Assembly: GCF_042434915.1 (NCBI RefSeq)
Contig: NZ_CP170198.1
Location: forward strand, 3,472,001 to 3,536,000
Direction: 5' to 3'
Source of the DNA: Aquimarina sp042434915
GTDB lineage: Bacteria; Bacteroidota; Bacteroidia; Flavobacteriales; Flavobacteriaceae
DNA length: 64,000 bases
Below are positions 8,939 through 18,595 of this stretch, one piece after another. Made by a program: the position numbers and the translations under genes. Each line of letters begins with the position of its first letter. The first letter of the stretch is position 1. The notes beneath the pieces are model-generated. The model made no database searches and was not told where the DNA came from. It saw only the letters and a list, made by a program, of their open reading frames with translations.

Positions 8939-10465
8939 ATGTTTTTAGAAACCCCTACCGTCACAGCACCCGATCTTGAGGTTGCTCATATTTTGGATAA
9001 TGACTCTATAAATAGTTATAAAAACAGCTTAGATCGCACTTTACAGTATCTTATTTCGTTTTTGAAAAAAGATAATTTTTACAGCGGTATTTCCCCCAAA
9101 GAGCTTAAAGCAACCCAGCGTTCATATAAAGTAACGCCAGAAGAACCAATCTCTATCGAGCAAGCCTTGGACCAGCTTAAAGCATGTTACCTCGATCATA
9201 CGATATCGTTTCATCATCTAGATTATTTAGCGCATCTTAACTGCCCCACAGTTATCCCGTCCTTATTAGGAGATTTAATTGCTTCAACTGTCAATACAGC
9301 AGTAGAAACATGGGATCAAAGTACATCAGCAACTTTTATTGAGCAAGAATTAATGCAATGGATTTGCAATGAAATGCGCTTACCTAAACTATCCGATGGT
9401 GTATTTACTAGCGGTGGTACACAATCAAATTTTATGGCCTTGTTGATGGCTAGAGACGATTATGCTTATAAACACTTTGGGTTAAATCTTAAACAAAATG
9501 GGTGGTCTGATGTGGTGAGTAAATTTAAAATCTTTTGTTCAGAGAAAGCACATTTTAGTATCAAGAAAAATGCAGCATTGTTGGGCTTGGGTTATGACTC
9601 TGTAATCCCGATCGCAACCGATGAAAAAATGAAAATGTCTACAGCCGCTTTAACTTTGGCTATTGATAAAGAAAAAAAAGCTGGTAATTTTCCTATTGCT
9701 GTAGTAGCTACTGCCGGAACTACGGATTTTGGAAGCTTTGACCCTTTAAATGCTATTGCAACAATTGCAAAAAAAGAGAATCTTTGGTTGCATGTAGATG
9801 GGGCTTATGGAGGTTGTTACATTCTAACAGAGTCTCATAAAACTGTATTTCAAGGAATAGAACAGGCAGATTCTATTACAATTGATTTTCATAAAACTCT
9901 TTTTCAGCCAGTTTGTTCTAGCGCATTTTTGGTTCGAGATAAAGAATATTTCAAATATGTATCTCATTTTGCAGATTATCTCAACCCCATAGATACAAGA
10001 GATTTTGATCGCCCCAATCTTATCGAAAAATCCATACAAACGACTAGACGATTTGATGCACTTAAACTTTGGTTTACTTTAAAGGTTGTAGGTACAAAGA
10101 CCTTAGGAGGATATCTGGAACGGGTACATTTTCTAGCGAATGAGGTATACTCTGTATTGGATAAAGATACGTCCTTTGAGTGTATACATCAACCCGAATT
10201 GAGTACTGTAGTCTTTAGATATCTTGGACCTAATGCTGGCCATACTGTAGATTATGATCTTTTAAACTTACATATAAAAAAAGTGTTATTTGATAGTGGT
10301 AGAGCCTCTGTGGCAAGCACTAGAGTAGAGGGTAAAATTTATTTAAAATTTACTTTACTAAATCCTAAGAGTACGATCGAACATATTTGTGGCATTATCC
10401 GTCTCATAAAAGCTGAAGGTCAACTGTATCACGAGGATTATATAAAATCAAATAACCTATTATAA
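8939..10465 (+). CDS. PLP-dependent diamine-forming decarboxylase (lysine/ornithine/diaminobutyrate type)
   Basis: Group II pyridoxal-phosphate decarboxylase, 508 aa from the ATG at 8939. A longer frame back to a TTG at 8903 was rejected because that TTG lies inside the -7 promoter box. PLP-binding landmarks are present: HVDGAYGG, and the Schiff-base lysine in DFHKTLFQP. As first gene of a hydroxamate siderophore operon it most likely makes the diamine backbone (cadaverine from lysine, or putrescine from ornithine), as DesA does for desferrioxamine. The substrate cannot be read from sequence; diaminobutyrate is an alternative. 77 bases separate it from the N-hydroxylase gene. Confidence 0.85.
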   Translation: MFLETPTVTAPDLEVAHILDNDSINSYKNSLDRTLQYLISFLKKDNFYSGISPKELKATQRSYKVTPEEPISIEQALDQLKACYLDHTISFHHLDYLAHLNCPTVIPSLLGDLIASTVNTAVETWDQSTSATFIEQELMQWICNEMRLPKLSDGVFTSGGTQSNFMALLMARDDYAYKHFGLNLKQNGWSDVVSKFKIFCSEKAHFSIKKNAALLGLGYDSVIPIATDEKMKMSTAALTLAIDKEKKAGNFPIAVVATAGTTDFGSFDPLNAIATIAKKENLWLHVDGAYGGCYILTESHKTVFQGIEQADSITIDFHKTLFQPVCSSAFLVRDKEYFKYVSHFADYLNPIDTRDFDRPNLIEKSIQTTRRFDALKLWFTLKVVGTKTLGGYLERVHFLANEVYSVLDKDTSFECIHQPELSTVVFRYLGPNAGHTVDYDLLNLHIKKVLFDSGRASVASTRVEGKIYLKFTLLNPKSTIEHICGIIRLIKAEGQLYHEDYIKSNNLL

Positions 10466-10542
10466 CATAGGACATAGATACAAAGGGATGAAACCCATTT
10501 CATTGATATCAGACTATCTTTTTATTACAGAAATACAAAACA

Positions 10543-11877
10543 ATGACACACAAAATACCAACCCTTGATTTTATAGCAGTAGGTGTGGGACCTTTTAATT
10601 TGGGATTAGCTTGTTTAACAGAACCAATTAAAGACCTCAATGGATTATTTTTGGATAAACGCAAAAGTTTTAATTGGCATCCAGGTATGTTAATGCAAGA
10701 TACTACGCTTCAGATACCTTTTATGGCAGATTTGGTAACTATGGCAGATCCTACTAGTCCTTATAGTTTTTTAAATTATATTAAGGAACAAGGCAAAATG
10801 TACTCCTTTTATATTAAAGAAAACTTTTTACTCTTACGTAATGAGTATAACCAGTACTGCCAATGGGCTATTCAAAAATTATCCAATGTACTATTTAATA
10901 CAGAGGTATTATACATTGAATATGATGCACAGAAAAAGTTATATTGTGTACATACAAAAGATACAACAAACGGCGTGATCGCTATACGCTATGCAAAAAA
11001 AATAGTGCTTGGAACGGGAACCGTTCCTTATATCCCGAAGAGTTGTGAAGGAGCGTTTCCAAATACTATTCATTCTTCTACATACCTTCAACATAAAGAG
11101 ACGCTACAGCAAAAAAAATCTATAACTGTCGTTGGTAGCGGTCAAAGTGCTGCAGAGATCTTTTATGATCTTCTTCAAGATATAGACAGTAAAAAGTATA
11201 GTTTGAAGTGGATTACGCGTTCACCAAGATTTTTTCCTTTAGAATATAGCAAATTAACGCTTGAGATGACTTCACCAGAATATGTTGATTATTTTTATCA
11301 ATTGCCTGAGGAGAAAAGAAATGAGCTTATTTCGAAACAAAAACATTTATATAAAGGAATTAATGAGAGCTTGATAGCTGACATATATGACCTTTTATAT
11401 GCCAAAAAGCTTATTGCTACTGTTGATGTAGAATTACGTACGCATGCATCCTTAGAGAAATTGGGCTATAATTCTGATGATACTTGTTTAGACATAACAT
11501 TGCACCATTTGGAGCAAGATGAAATGTTTCAAGTAACAACCGAAGGGCTTGTATTGGCAACAGGTTATCATTACCAAGCACCAAAATTTATTGAAGGGAT
11601 TAGCGATAGGATAAAATGGGATAAACATCAACGATATGCAGTGCACCGCAATTATGCAATTGATTATGGTGGAGAAGAGATTTTTGTACAAAATGCAGAA
11701 TTACATACTCATGGTTTTGTGACTCCTGATTTGGGTATGGCGTGTTATCGCAATTCTTCAATTATCAAAGAATTAACAGGAATAGAGCATTATCCAATAG
11801 AAAAGCGCATTGCTTTTCAACAGTTTGGCGTAACTGCAGAAGAAAAATTAGCATTTACAGACTCCTTAGTTAATTAA
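10543..11877 (+). CDS. Lysine/ornithine-type N-hydroxylase (siderophore flavoprotein monooxygenase)
   Basis: FAD- and NADPH-dependent N-monooxygenase of the IucD/DesB/PvdA family, 444 aa, usual length. Seen: the N-terminal FAD motif GVGPFNLGLA (about 14-23), NADPH motif VGSGQSAAEIFYDLL (about 217), and the C-terminal LATGYHY signature (about 340). It would hydroxylate the free amine of the diamine made by the preceding decarboxylase, giving the N-hydroxy group of the hydroxamate. The MFS gene follows after 4 bases. Confidence 0.93.
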   Translation: MTHKIPTLDFIAVGVGPFNLGLACLTEPIKDLNGLFLDKRKSFNWHPGMLMQDTTLQIPFMADLVTMADPTSPYSFLNYIKEQGKMYSFYIKENFLLLRNEYNQYCQWAIQKLSNVLFNTEVLYIEYDAQKKLYCVHTKDTTNGVIAIRYAKKIVLGTGTVPYIPKSCEGAFPNTIHSSTYLQHKETLQQKKSITVVGSGQSAAEIFYDLLQDIDSKKYSLKWITRSPRFFPLEYSKLTLEMTSPEYVDYFYQLPEEKRNELISKQKHLYKGINESLIADIYDLLYAKKLIATVDVELRTHASLEKLGYNSDDTCLDITLHHLEQDEMFQVTTEGLVLATGYHYQAPKFIEGISDRIKWDKHQRYAVHRNYAIDYGGEEIFVQNAELHTHGFVTPDLGMACYRNSSIIKELTGIEHYPIEKRIAFQQFGVTAEEKLAFTDSLVN

Positions 11878-11881
11878 CCCT

Positions 11882-13072
11882 ATGCATTTAAAATTATATC
11901 TATTGGGCATGACCTTGGTCGCTGTTATCAGTGATTATTTGTTACATCCTTTTTATCCGCACTTTTTTGAAGCAAGATTTGGTGTTAAGGATCCACGGCA
12001 AGTAGGGTACTATTTTGCTGCAATTTGTTTTATGGTGATGATTGCTTTTCCTTGCTGGGCATATTTATCTAAGTATGTACATGAACTAAGAATACTTGTT
12101 ATTACACAATGTATTGCGGGAATATTAGCACTTTGTTGTTTCTATACCGACAATTATTTCACCTTTTGGATAATATCGCTGACAATGATATTATTTAAAG
12201 GAAGCTACCTACTTGTTTACCCATTAATCTTAAAGCATACTTCAAAAACAGAACATACTAAGACGATTGGATTACTGTCAGTAATCGTGCATCTAGGAGG
12301 TATTGTTGGAGCACTAATGGGGGGACTCACAGTCGACTTGATTCATGCAAGTTACATTTTTATTATTATGGCCGCAGGGGATTTTGTGCAGATGGGAGTT
12401 AGTGCTGTATTATTAGCAAAATATAATAAGAAGCTCTTGGTTGAAAAAGATGCTTCTAACAATGAAGTGTCTTCGAGTACGTATGCCCGCAATAGTTTTA
12501 TAATTAAAATAGGGTTGATAACCTTACTGTTGTATTTCAGTGATTTTTTAATTAGACCTTTTTTTGTTGCTTATTGGGAGCTTACAACCTCGTATGATAA
12601 TACAATACTCTCAGGTTTTATGTACTCCATACCAGGTATAGTAGCATTCTTAATTTTAGTAGTAAGGTTTAAGGATGCAGATACCAAAGGATTTAATGGA
12701 ATATTGACACCTCTTTTGTTGGGGGCTATTGGTTTGATATTGCAAGGGATACCGTCTCCTGTAAGTGTAGTTATTGGTCGTATTGTATATGGATATGCGC
12801 TTTTTTATAGTGTTGTCCGTTTTGACGTTTTACTATTTAAGCTAAGTGATGAGACCTCTTACGCTACCGATTACAGTAAGGTGCATTTTTTTCAAAACCT
12901 TGGAGTATTGATAGCATCTTTTACTGTAGGTATCCTTGTTGAGCAGCAGGGAGTTCAGCTTCCTTTCTTAGTAGCCTTCTTTGGATTTCTTATGACCCTA
13001 GGATTGTACATTGTTTTTTTTGGTTCACATCTTAAAAAAAAGAGAAACAGTCAAATAACAATTCAAAATTAG
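11882..13072 (+). CDS. MFS transporter, probable siderophore exporter
   Basis: Major facilitator protein of 396 aa with about 12 hydrophobic helices and a basic C-terminus (HLKKKRNSQ). It is packed between the N-hydroxylase (4 bases) and the fused synthetase (7 bases to its ATG), so translational coupling is likely. By analogy with exporter genes in alcaligin and similar NIS siderophore operons it probably secretes the finished siderophore. Import of a ferri-siderophore breakdown product is a less likely alternative. Confidence 0.8.
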   Translation: MHLKLYLLGMTLVAVISDYLLHPFYPHFFEARFGVKDPRQVGYYFAAICFMVMIAFPCWAYLSKYVHELRILVITQCIAGILALCCFYTDNYFTFWIISLTMILFKGSYLLVYPLILKHTSKTEHTKTIGLLSVIVHLGGIVGALMGGLTVDLIHASYIFIIMAAGDFVQMGVSAVLLAKYNKKLLVEKDASNNEVSSSTYARNSFIIKIGLITLLLYFSDFLIRPFFVAYWELTTSYDNTILSGFMYSIPGIVAFLILVVRFKDADTKGFNGILTPLLLGAIGLILQGIPSPVSVVIGRIVYGYALFYSVVRFDVLLFKLSDETSYATDYSKVHFFQNLGVLIASFTVGILVEQQGVQLPFLVAFFGFLMTLGLYIVFFGSHLKKKRNSQITIQN

Positions 13073-13079
13073 CTACTTG

Positions 13080-15527
13080 ATGAGTGATAACATAGAAGAT
13101 AAAATGACACCAGACAAAGCAGCCATTTGTTATAGTACCAACTTTCCAGATTTTGGGAGCGTTAGTATTAGACCATTTGATTTAAGTAAGGATGCCGATA
13201 CGATTTATGAATGGGTAAATCAAGAATATGCCCTGTATTGGGGAATGATTGGATGCACCTTGCGCGAATTTAAAGAAGAGTATCATAAATTACTGAAAAG
13301 AAAACAATACCAAATATTTATAGGAATTTATAAGCATACAGCTGTATTTCTTTTAGAAAAATACCATCCGCAATATGATGTCATTGGTACTACATATGAT
13401 GTGAAATCAACAGATTGTGGAATGCATGTACTTGTTGCACCTCCTAGAGTCAAAATACCTCATTTTACATGGTATTTATTTAATACGATTACCAATTTCA
13501 TTTTTGAAGAATCTTCTGTAGACCGAATTTTGGTCGAGCCAGATATTCACAATAAAAAGATGTTTGCGTTATGTGAACGTATAGGTTTTGTACTAGATAA
13601 AGTAGTAGAACTTCCTCATAAAACAGCGCAATTAGCTTTTCTAGAAAAAGAAGTACATAGCAGAATCAAAAACAACCCTACTATCCAAAAAAGAACCACT
13701 ATGAATACCATAAACAATGCTGTTACTCCGCAACAGTCTATAGCCCATATATCCTCAAAAAATTGGGAACAAGCAAATCGATTGCTAGTCAAAAAAGCCA
13801 TAACAGAGTTTGCTCACGAACTTTTGATCAAGCCAGTAATTGTCAAGGATCTCAAAAGTGGTTGGAAGCACTATTTGCTTACAACAGATAAAGCTAGCGT
13901 TAGCTATGAATTTAAGGCTAAACCCTTGGCGTTACAACATCTTTGGATAGATGAAATGTCGATAACCAAAGTAAACACGGGTGAGCAAGCACCCTTGGAT
14001 GCTGTATTATTTATTAAAGAGGTCAGAGAACAATTAGGAATTGCTAAAGAAAAGCTTCCTTTATATTTAGAAGAGATCATTAGTACCTTACATGGAAGTG
14101 TATTTAAAATGGAAAAAGGAAATCCTTCAGCCTTAGAATTAGTAGTATCTGATTTTCAAACTATTGAGCAATCCATGACCGAGGGACATCCAGGTTTTGT
14201 TGCTAATAATGGCCGTATCGGATTTGATAGTAGTGATTACCGTGCATACGCTCCAGAAACTGGAAATTCTTTTTCTTTACTATGGTTAGCAGGTCATAAG
14301 GACAAAACTGTCTATTCTGGAAGTCTAGAATTATCTTATGAAAAAGTAATTGAACAAGAGCTTGATACAGCTACCCGTGTACAGTTTGAAACTATACTAA
14401 AAGAAAAGGGTAAGAACCCAGAAGATTACTATTTTATACCCGTTCACCCTTGGCAGTGGTTTAACAAATTAGCAACTATTTTTTCTACAGAACTAGCTTC
14501 TAATAATTTGATTTGTCTTGGATATGGTGCAGATCAATATTTGGCGCAACAATCTATACGAACATTATTCAATCAAACACATTCAGATAAATTTTATACC
14601 AAAACCGCATTATCTATCTTAAATATGGGATTTATGCGAGGCTTACCGGTATATTATTTAGGAACTGCGCCCAAAATGGCAAGTTATCTAGAAAATCTAT
14701 TGTACAAGGATTCATTTATAAAGGAAACAGGTTTTTGTATGCTAAGTGAAGTAGCATCTGTTAGTTATGTAAATCCATATTTTGAAGAATTTGGTCCGCA
14801 CAATGACTATAATAAAATGCTTGCATCTCTATGGCGAGAAAGTCCAGTACCAAAGTTAACTAGTGGTGAGCGCGCTATGACGATGGCAGCATTTCTTCAT
14901 ATTGATGATAAAGGAGAGGCTTTTTTGCCACATCTCATTCAGGCCTCGGGGCGATCTATATCATCTTGGCTATCTGCATACTTTAAAGCCTATTTGAGTC
15001 CGCTATTACACTGTTTCTATCATTTTGATCTAGTTTTTATGCCCCATGGCGAAAACATCATTATGGTTCTTAATGAGAACCTACCTGCTCGTATTTTCAT
15101 GAAAGATATTACCGAAGAAGCTGTAATTCTCAATCCAGATGTAGAACTTCCAGAACATCTGAAACGCATGTATGCTCCAGTACCCGAAGACGTTAAATTA
15201 CTATCTATTTTCACAGATATCTTTGATGGGTTCTTTAGGTATATGGCGCAAATCTTAGAAGCTCATACTACGTATAGCGAAAATGACTTTTGGAAATTAG
15301 TAGCAGAAAATATTAAAGCGTATCAAGAACAGTTTCCTGAGTATAAAGAAAAATTTGAGCGTTATGATCTTTTTGCTCCCGATTTTAGTCTCTCGTGTCT
15401 TAACCGATTACAATTATCAAATCATAAGCAAATGATTGATCTAGATGATCCTGTTGCTTTACTACAATTCGCTGGACGATTAGAAAATCCGATAGCTCGT
15501 TTTAAACATGATTTAGTAGCTCAATAA
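13080..15527 (+). CDS. Fused GNAT acyltransferase and NIS siderophore synthetase (BibC-like)
   Basis: Two-domain enzyme of 815 aa; start at ATG 13080 rather than the TTG one codon earlier. Residues 1-190 are an IucB/AlcB-like acyl-CoA N-acyltransferase (GMHVLVAPP, ILVEPDIHNKKM, ERIGF). After a linker with an internal Met near 208, residues 215-810 are an IucA/IucC NIS synthetase with EGHPGFVANNGRIGF, VHPWQW, KTALSILNMGFMRGL and MPHGEN motifs. In the bisucaberin enzyme BibC, the same natural fusion acylates N-hydroxycadaverine and then joins and cyclises the units. A second, unfused pair of the same domains follows, so this operon encodes both forms. Confidence 0.9.
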   Translation: MSDNIEDKMTPDKAAICYSTNFPDFGSVSIRPFDLSKDADTIYEWVNQEYALYWGMIGCTLREFKEEYHKLLKRKQYQIFIGIYKHTAVFLLEKYHPQYDVIGTTYDVKSTDCGMHVLVAPPRVKIPHFTWYLFNTITNFIFEESSVDRILVEPDIHNKKMFALCERIGFVLDKVVELPHKTAQLAFLEKEVHSRIKNNPTIQKRTTMNTINNAVTPQQSIAHISSKNWEQANRLLVKKAITEFAHELLIKPVIVKDLKSGWKHYLLTTDKASVSYEFKAKPLALQHLWIDEMSITKVNTGEQAPLDAVLFIKEVREQLGIAKEKLPLYLEEIISTLHGSVFKMEKGNPSALELVVSDFQTIEQSMTEGHPGFVANNGRIGFDSSDYRAYAPETGNSFSLLWLAGHKDKTVYSGSLELSYEKVIEQELDTATRVQFETILKEKGKNPEDYYFIPVHPWQWFNKLATIFSTELASNNLICLGYGADQYLAQQSIRTLFNQTHSDKFYTKTALSILNMGFMRGLPVYYLGTAPKMASYLENLLYKDSFIKETGFCMLSEVASVSYVNPYFEEFGPHNDYNKMLASLWRESPVPKLTSGERAMTMAAFLHIDDKGEAFLPHLIQASGRSISSWLSAYFKAYLSPLLHCFYHFDLVFMPHGENIIMVLNENLPARIFMKDITEEAVILNPDVELPEHLKRMYAPVPEDVKLLSIFTDIFDGFFRYMAQILEAHTTYSENDFWKLVAENIKAYQEQFPEYKEKFERYDLFAPDFSLSCLNRLQLSNHKQMIDLDDPVALLQFAGRLENPIARFKHDLVAQ

Positions 15528-15537
15528 ATTCTTTACA

Positions 15538-16146
15538 ATGATAAAATCAAACGCTACTGTTGGCATGACATCTTTTGAAAAAGAAATAGAGGGATTAGGC
15601 ATTATAAGGTTACGTCCCTTTCAATTAAATAATGATTGTGAGATACTTCATAAATGGGTGACGCAACCTTATGCAAAATATTGGGAAATGCAGCATTTTT
15701 CACTTCAAGACGTTCAAAAAGCGTATGCAGATTTTGAGGCTAGAGATGGGTATGAAATGTATATGGGTACACTTAATGGAACCCCCATTTTTTTAATGGA
15801 AAGTTACGTTGTGGCAAAGGATTCTCTGTCCTCTTACTATAATTGTGAAAAAGGAGATATTGGAATGCATATTTTAGTGGCTCCAGTGAAGCAGCCTATA
15901 TCGGGATTTACAACATCGATTTTTCTTACTGTAATGCAATTTCTCTTTTACTCCAAAAAAGCAATTAGAGTAGTTGTTGAGCCCGATATACGGAATGATA
16001 AAATTCATGTTTTAAACAAAAAAATGGGATTTAGTTATCATAAAGTCATCAAATTACCTAATAAAGAAGCTGGATTAGCATTTTGTACAGAATCAGACTT
16101 CAATAAAGCTTTTCAAGAAATATCATCACTTCAGCATAAACAATAA
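15538..16146 (+). CDS. GNAT acyltransferase for hydroxylamine acylation (IucB/AlcB-like)
   Basis: Stand-alone acyltransferase of 202 aa, parallel in sequence to the N-terminal domain of the preceding fused enzyme (HKWVTQPYAKYWEMQ, IGMHILVAPVKQP, VVEPDIRNDKIHVLNKKMGFSYHKVIKLPNKEAGLAF). It would transfer an acyl group (succinyl, acetyl or other) from CoA to the N-hydroxy-diamine. Its stop codon overlaps the start of the next synthetase by one base (TAATG), so the two are translationally coupled and act as the split equivalent of the fused protein. Confidence 0.88.
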   Translation: MIKSNATVGMTSFEKEIEGLGIIRLRPFQLNNDCEILHKWVTQPYAKYWEMQHFSLQDVQKAYADFEARDGYEMYMGTLNGTPIFLMESYVVAKDSLSSYYNCEKGDIGMHILVAPVKQPISGFTTSIFLTVMQFLFYSKKAIRVVVEPDIRNDKIHVLNKKMGFSYHKVIKLPNKEAGLAFCTESDFNKAFQEISSLQHKQ

Positions 16147-17978
16147 TGACACTCAACTCAGCAATAGCATCTTCGCATGATGCAAATTTAATCACACATC
16201 TTGAGCCCACTGTTTGGCAACAAGCAAATCGACTTTTGATTAAGAAAGCTTTAAGTGAGTTTGCTCACGAATTGGTTTTGCTTCCAAAACTTACTGAAAA
16301 ATTAGATACTTCTTATGACATATATGAAGTGATTGCCGATAATTCTACTTACCAGTATCGCTTTGAGGCAAAAAAGATGAGTTTAGATCACTGGGAGATA
16401 AAACCCAATTCAATACACAAATATCAGCAAGGTGTCGCCAAACCCTTGGATGCGTTACTCTTTATTACAGAGTTTAGAAAAACTCTAGGTATTCCAGAGC
16501 ATCTTTTGGCCACCTATATGCAGGAAATTATTAGCACTCTTTATAGCGCAGCATTTAAAATTAAAAATGAAAATAGGACTGCAAAAGAATTGGTGTTTTC
16601 AAGTTTTCAAACTGTAGAGCATGCAATGTTCGAAGGACACCCTTGTTTTGTAGCTAATAATGGGCGTATTGGCTTTGCCAGCAGTGATTTTGGAGATTAT
16701 GCTCCCGAAGCTAATAAAAATTTTAATATTGTATGGTTAGCGGGTCATAAAGACAGAGCAACGTATACTGCGGTTAAAGGATATGAGTACAATACGTTAA
16801 TGCGTAAAGAATTAGGCGTTACCCAAATAGCTAGATTTAATAAAAAATTGGAAGCAATGGGATTAATCATGGAGTCCTATGTTTTTATTCCTGTGCACCC
16901 TTGGCAATGGGATCATAAAATCACATCCTTATTTGCGCCAGAGATAGCAAATCAAAATTTAGTATATCTTGGTAGAAGTGAAGATGAGTATAGCGCACAG
17001 CAATCTATACGTACCTTATATAATCAATCTAATCCTCACAAATTATACACTAAAACAGCCCTGTCAATTTTGAATATGGGATTTATGCGAGGACTCTCAC
17101 CTTATTATATGCAAAGTACGCCTCCAATAACAACTTGGATATCCAAGCTGTTAGAACAGGATACATTTCTTACTAAAAAAGGTTTTACAATGTTGGAAGA
17201 GGTTGCTACAGTAGGTTATACAAATACTTATTTTGAAGTTTTGGGTAAGACGGATGCACACAATAAGATGCTATCTGCTTTGTGGAGAGAAACTCCTAAT
17301 TCTAAAATAAAAGAAGGACAAAAAACGCTCACTATGGCTGCGTTTTTACATGTGGATAGTACTAACAATTCATTTCTAAAAGAATGTATACAAGCCTCTT
17401 CTTTACCCATTGAAACCTGGGTTCGTCAATACCTCGATGTATATTTCTCACCAATTTTACATTGCTTTTATGCTTACGAATTGGTCTTTATGCCTCACGG
17501 GGAAAACTTAATTATGGTAATGGAAAATCATGTACCCGTTAAGAGTTTGATGAAGGATATTACTGAAGAGGTAATCGTATTTAATCCTGATGCAAAGCTG
17601 CCAAAACCAGTCGATCGCCTATATACTGAAACCTCAGACACAATGAAGATTCTTACCATATTCACAGATGTTTTTGATTGCTTTTTTAGATTTATGTCGG
17701 CTATTTTAGAGACTCATACAAAGTTTCCGCAATATGAATTTTGGAAATTGGTAGCCCAAAATATTTATGCTTACCAAGATGAGCACCCAGAGTTCTCAGA
17801 AAAATTTGAGCGCTATGACCTCTTTACCCCCCAATTTGATCGCTGTTGCTTAAACCGATTGCAATTGGCAAATACGCAACAAATGCTCAATCTTGCCGAT
17901 CCTATTGAGAGTTTGATACTAGAAGGTGTTCTAGAGAATCCAATTTTTCCTTTTAAAAAAAATAGCGGTACCAAATAA
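16146..17978 (+). CDS. NIS siderophore synthetase (IucA/IucC family), second copy
   Basis: 610 aa; paralogue of the synthetase domain of the fused enzyme. ATP-grasp-like NIS landmarks are FEGHPCFVANNGRIGF, VHPWQWDHKI, QQSIRTLYNQS, KTALSILNMGFMRGL and LVFMPHGENLIMV, plus a C-terminal ferric reductase-like end. It adenylates a carboxylate, typically a succinyl hydroxamate, and condenses it with an amine. Having two synthetases suggests either two chain-building steps or two products. The nitroreductase remnant begins 6 bases downstream. Confidence 0.9.
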   Translation: MTLNSAIASSHDANLITHLEPTVWQQANRLLIKKALSEFAHELVLLPKLTEKLDTSYDIYEVIADNSTYQYRFEAKKMSLDHWEIKPNSIHKYQQGVAKPLDALLFITEFRKTLGIPEHLLATYMQEIISTLYSAAFKIKNENRTAKELVFSSFQTVEHAMFEGHPCFVANNGRIGFASSDFGDYAPEANKNFNIVWLAGHKDRATYTAVKGYEYNTLMRKELGVTQIARFNKKLEAMGLIMESYVFIPVHPWQWDHKITSLFAPEIANQNLVYLGRSEDEYSAQQSIRTLYNQSNPHKLYTKTALSILNMGFMRGLSPYYMQSTPPITTWISKLLEQDTFLTKKGFTMLEEVATVGYTNTYFEVLGKTDAHNKMLSALWRETPNSKIKEGQKTLTMAAFLHVDSTNNSFLKECIQASSLPIETWVRQYLDVYFSPILHCFYAYELVFMPHGENLIMVMENHVPVKSLMKDITEEVIVFNPDAKLPKPVDRLYTETSDTMKILTIFTDVFDCFFRFMSAILETHTKFPQYEFWKLVAQNIYAYQDEHPEFSEKFERYDLFTPQFDRCCLNRLQLANTQQMLNLADPIESLILEGVLENPIFPFKKNSGTK

Positions 17979-17984
17979 AAAAGA

Positions 17985-18583
17985 ATGGATAAAAGTGAAC
18001 ACCCCACCAAAGCTACCTTGTTATCAAATATTATAAGAGAGCGAAGAACTGTATATGCAGATCAATTTATACATAAAACGATTGATCAAAGAATTATAGA
18101 ATCAATTTTATCAGATGCTATTTGGGCACCCACTCATAAAATGACGCAACCTTGGCGATTTATTCAACTCACGGGTAAACATTCGTTAGCGATTGGCGAT
18201 TTTCTGGCTCACTATTATAAAGAGAGACTGCCAATAGCACAATTTACCGAGGAGCGCTATCATGCCACAAAGAAGTATGCGGCGAATGCAGTGGTAATTG
18301 TAATAATTATGAAGCGTAGCCAAACCATAGAAATACCCGAGTGGGAAGAACTAGCTGCGGTCTCATGTGCAGTACAAAATATTTGGCTCTCTTGCACAGC
18401 TCACGGACTTGCAGGTTATTGGGATACATCACTGGCGACACATGCTTATGTGCAAAATTAGGGCTTGCTCCCAATGAAAAGTCTATGGGAATGTTTTATA
18501 TGGGATATACAGATACTCTATCTAACGTAAGCGTAAGAAAACGTAAAGCTTTATCAAAGAAACTTACAAAACACAGTATTTAA
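17985..18583 (+). pseudogene. Nitroreductase-family gene interrupted by a frameshift
   Basis: The first frame (17985-18461) encodes an NAD(P)H nitroreductase-like protein (IRERRTVYADQF, APTHKMTQPWRF, AVQNIWLSCTAHGLAGYWDT) that stops after AYVQN. A second frame (to 18583) carries the missing C-terminus (KLGLAPNEKSMGMFYMGYTD). One extra A in the four-A run at 18454-18457 would restore VQKLG and a normal protein of about 199 aa. It is a real one-base deletion, a sequencing error, or much less likely a slippage site. FMN oxidoreductases of this type are found near some iron loci; a role here is unproven. Confidence 0.85.
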
Positions 18584-18595
18584 AAAGAAAGTAAT

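Noticed and set aside
13701..15527. Separate synthetase gene starting at the internal Met of the fused enzyme
   Set aside because: The frame is continuous with the acyltransferase domain and fused enzymes of this kind are known; an internal start cannot be excluded but is not supported.
18454..18461. Programmed ribosomal frameshift in the nitroreductase gene
   Set aside because: There is no heptameric slippery site, only four A, and no strong downstream structure was seen.
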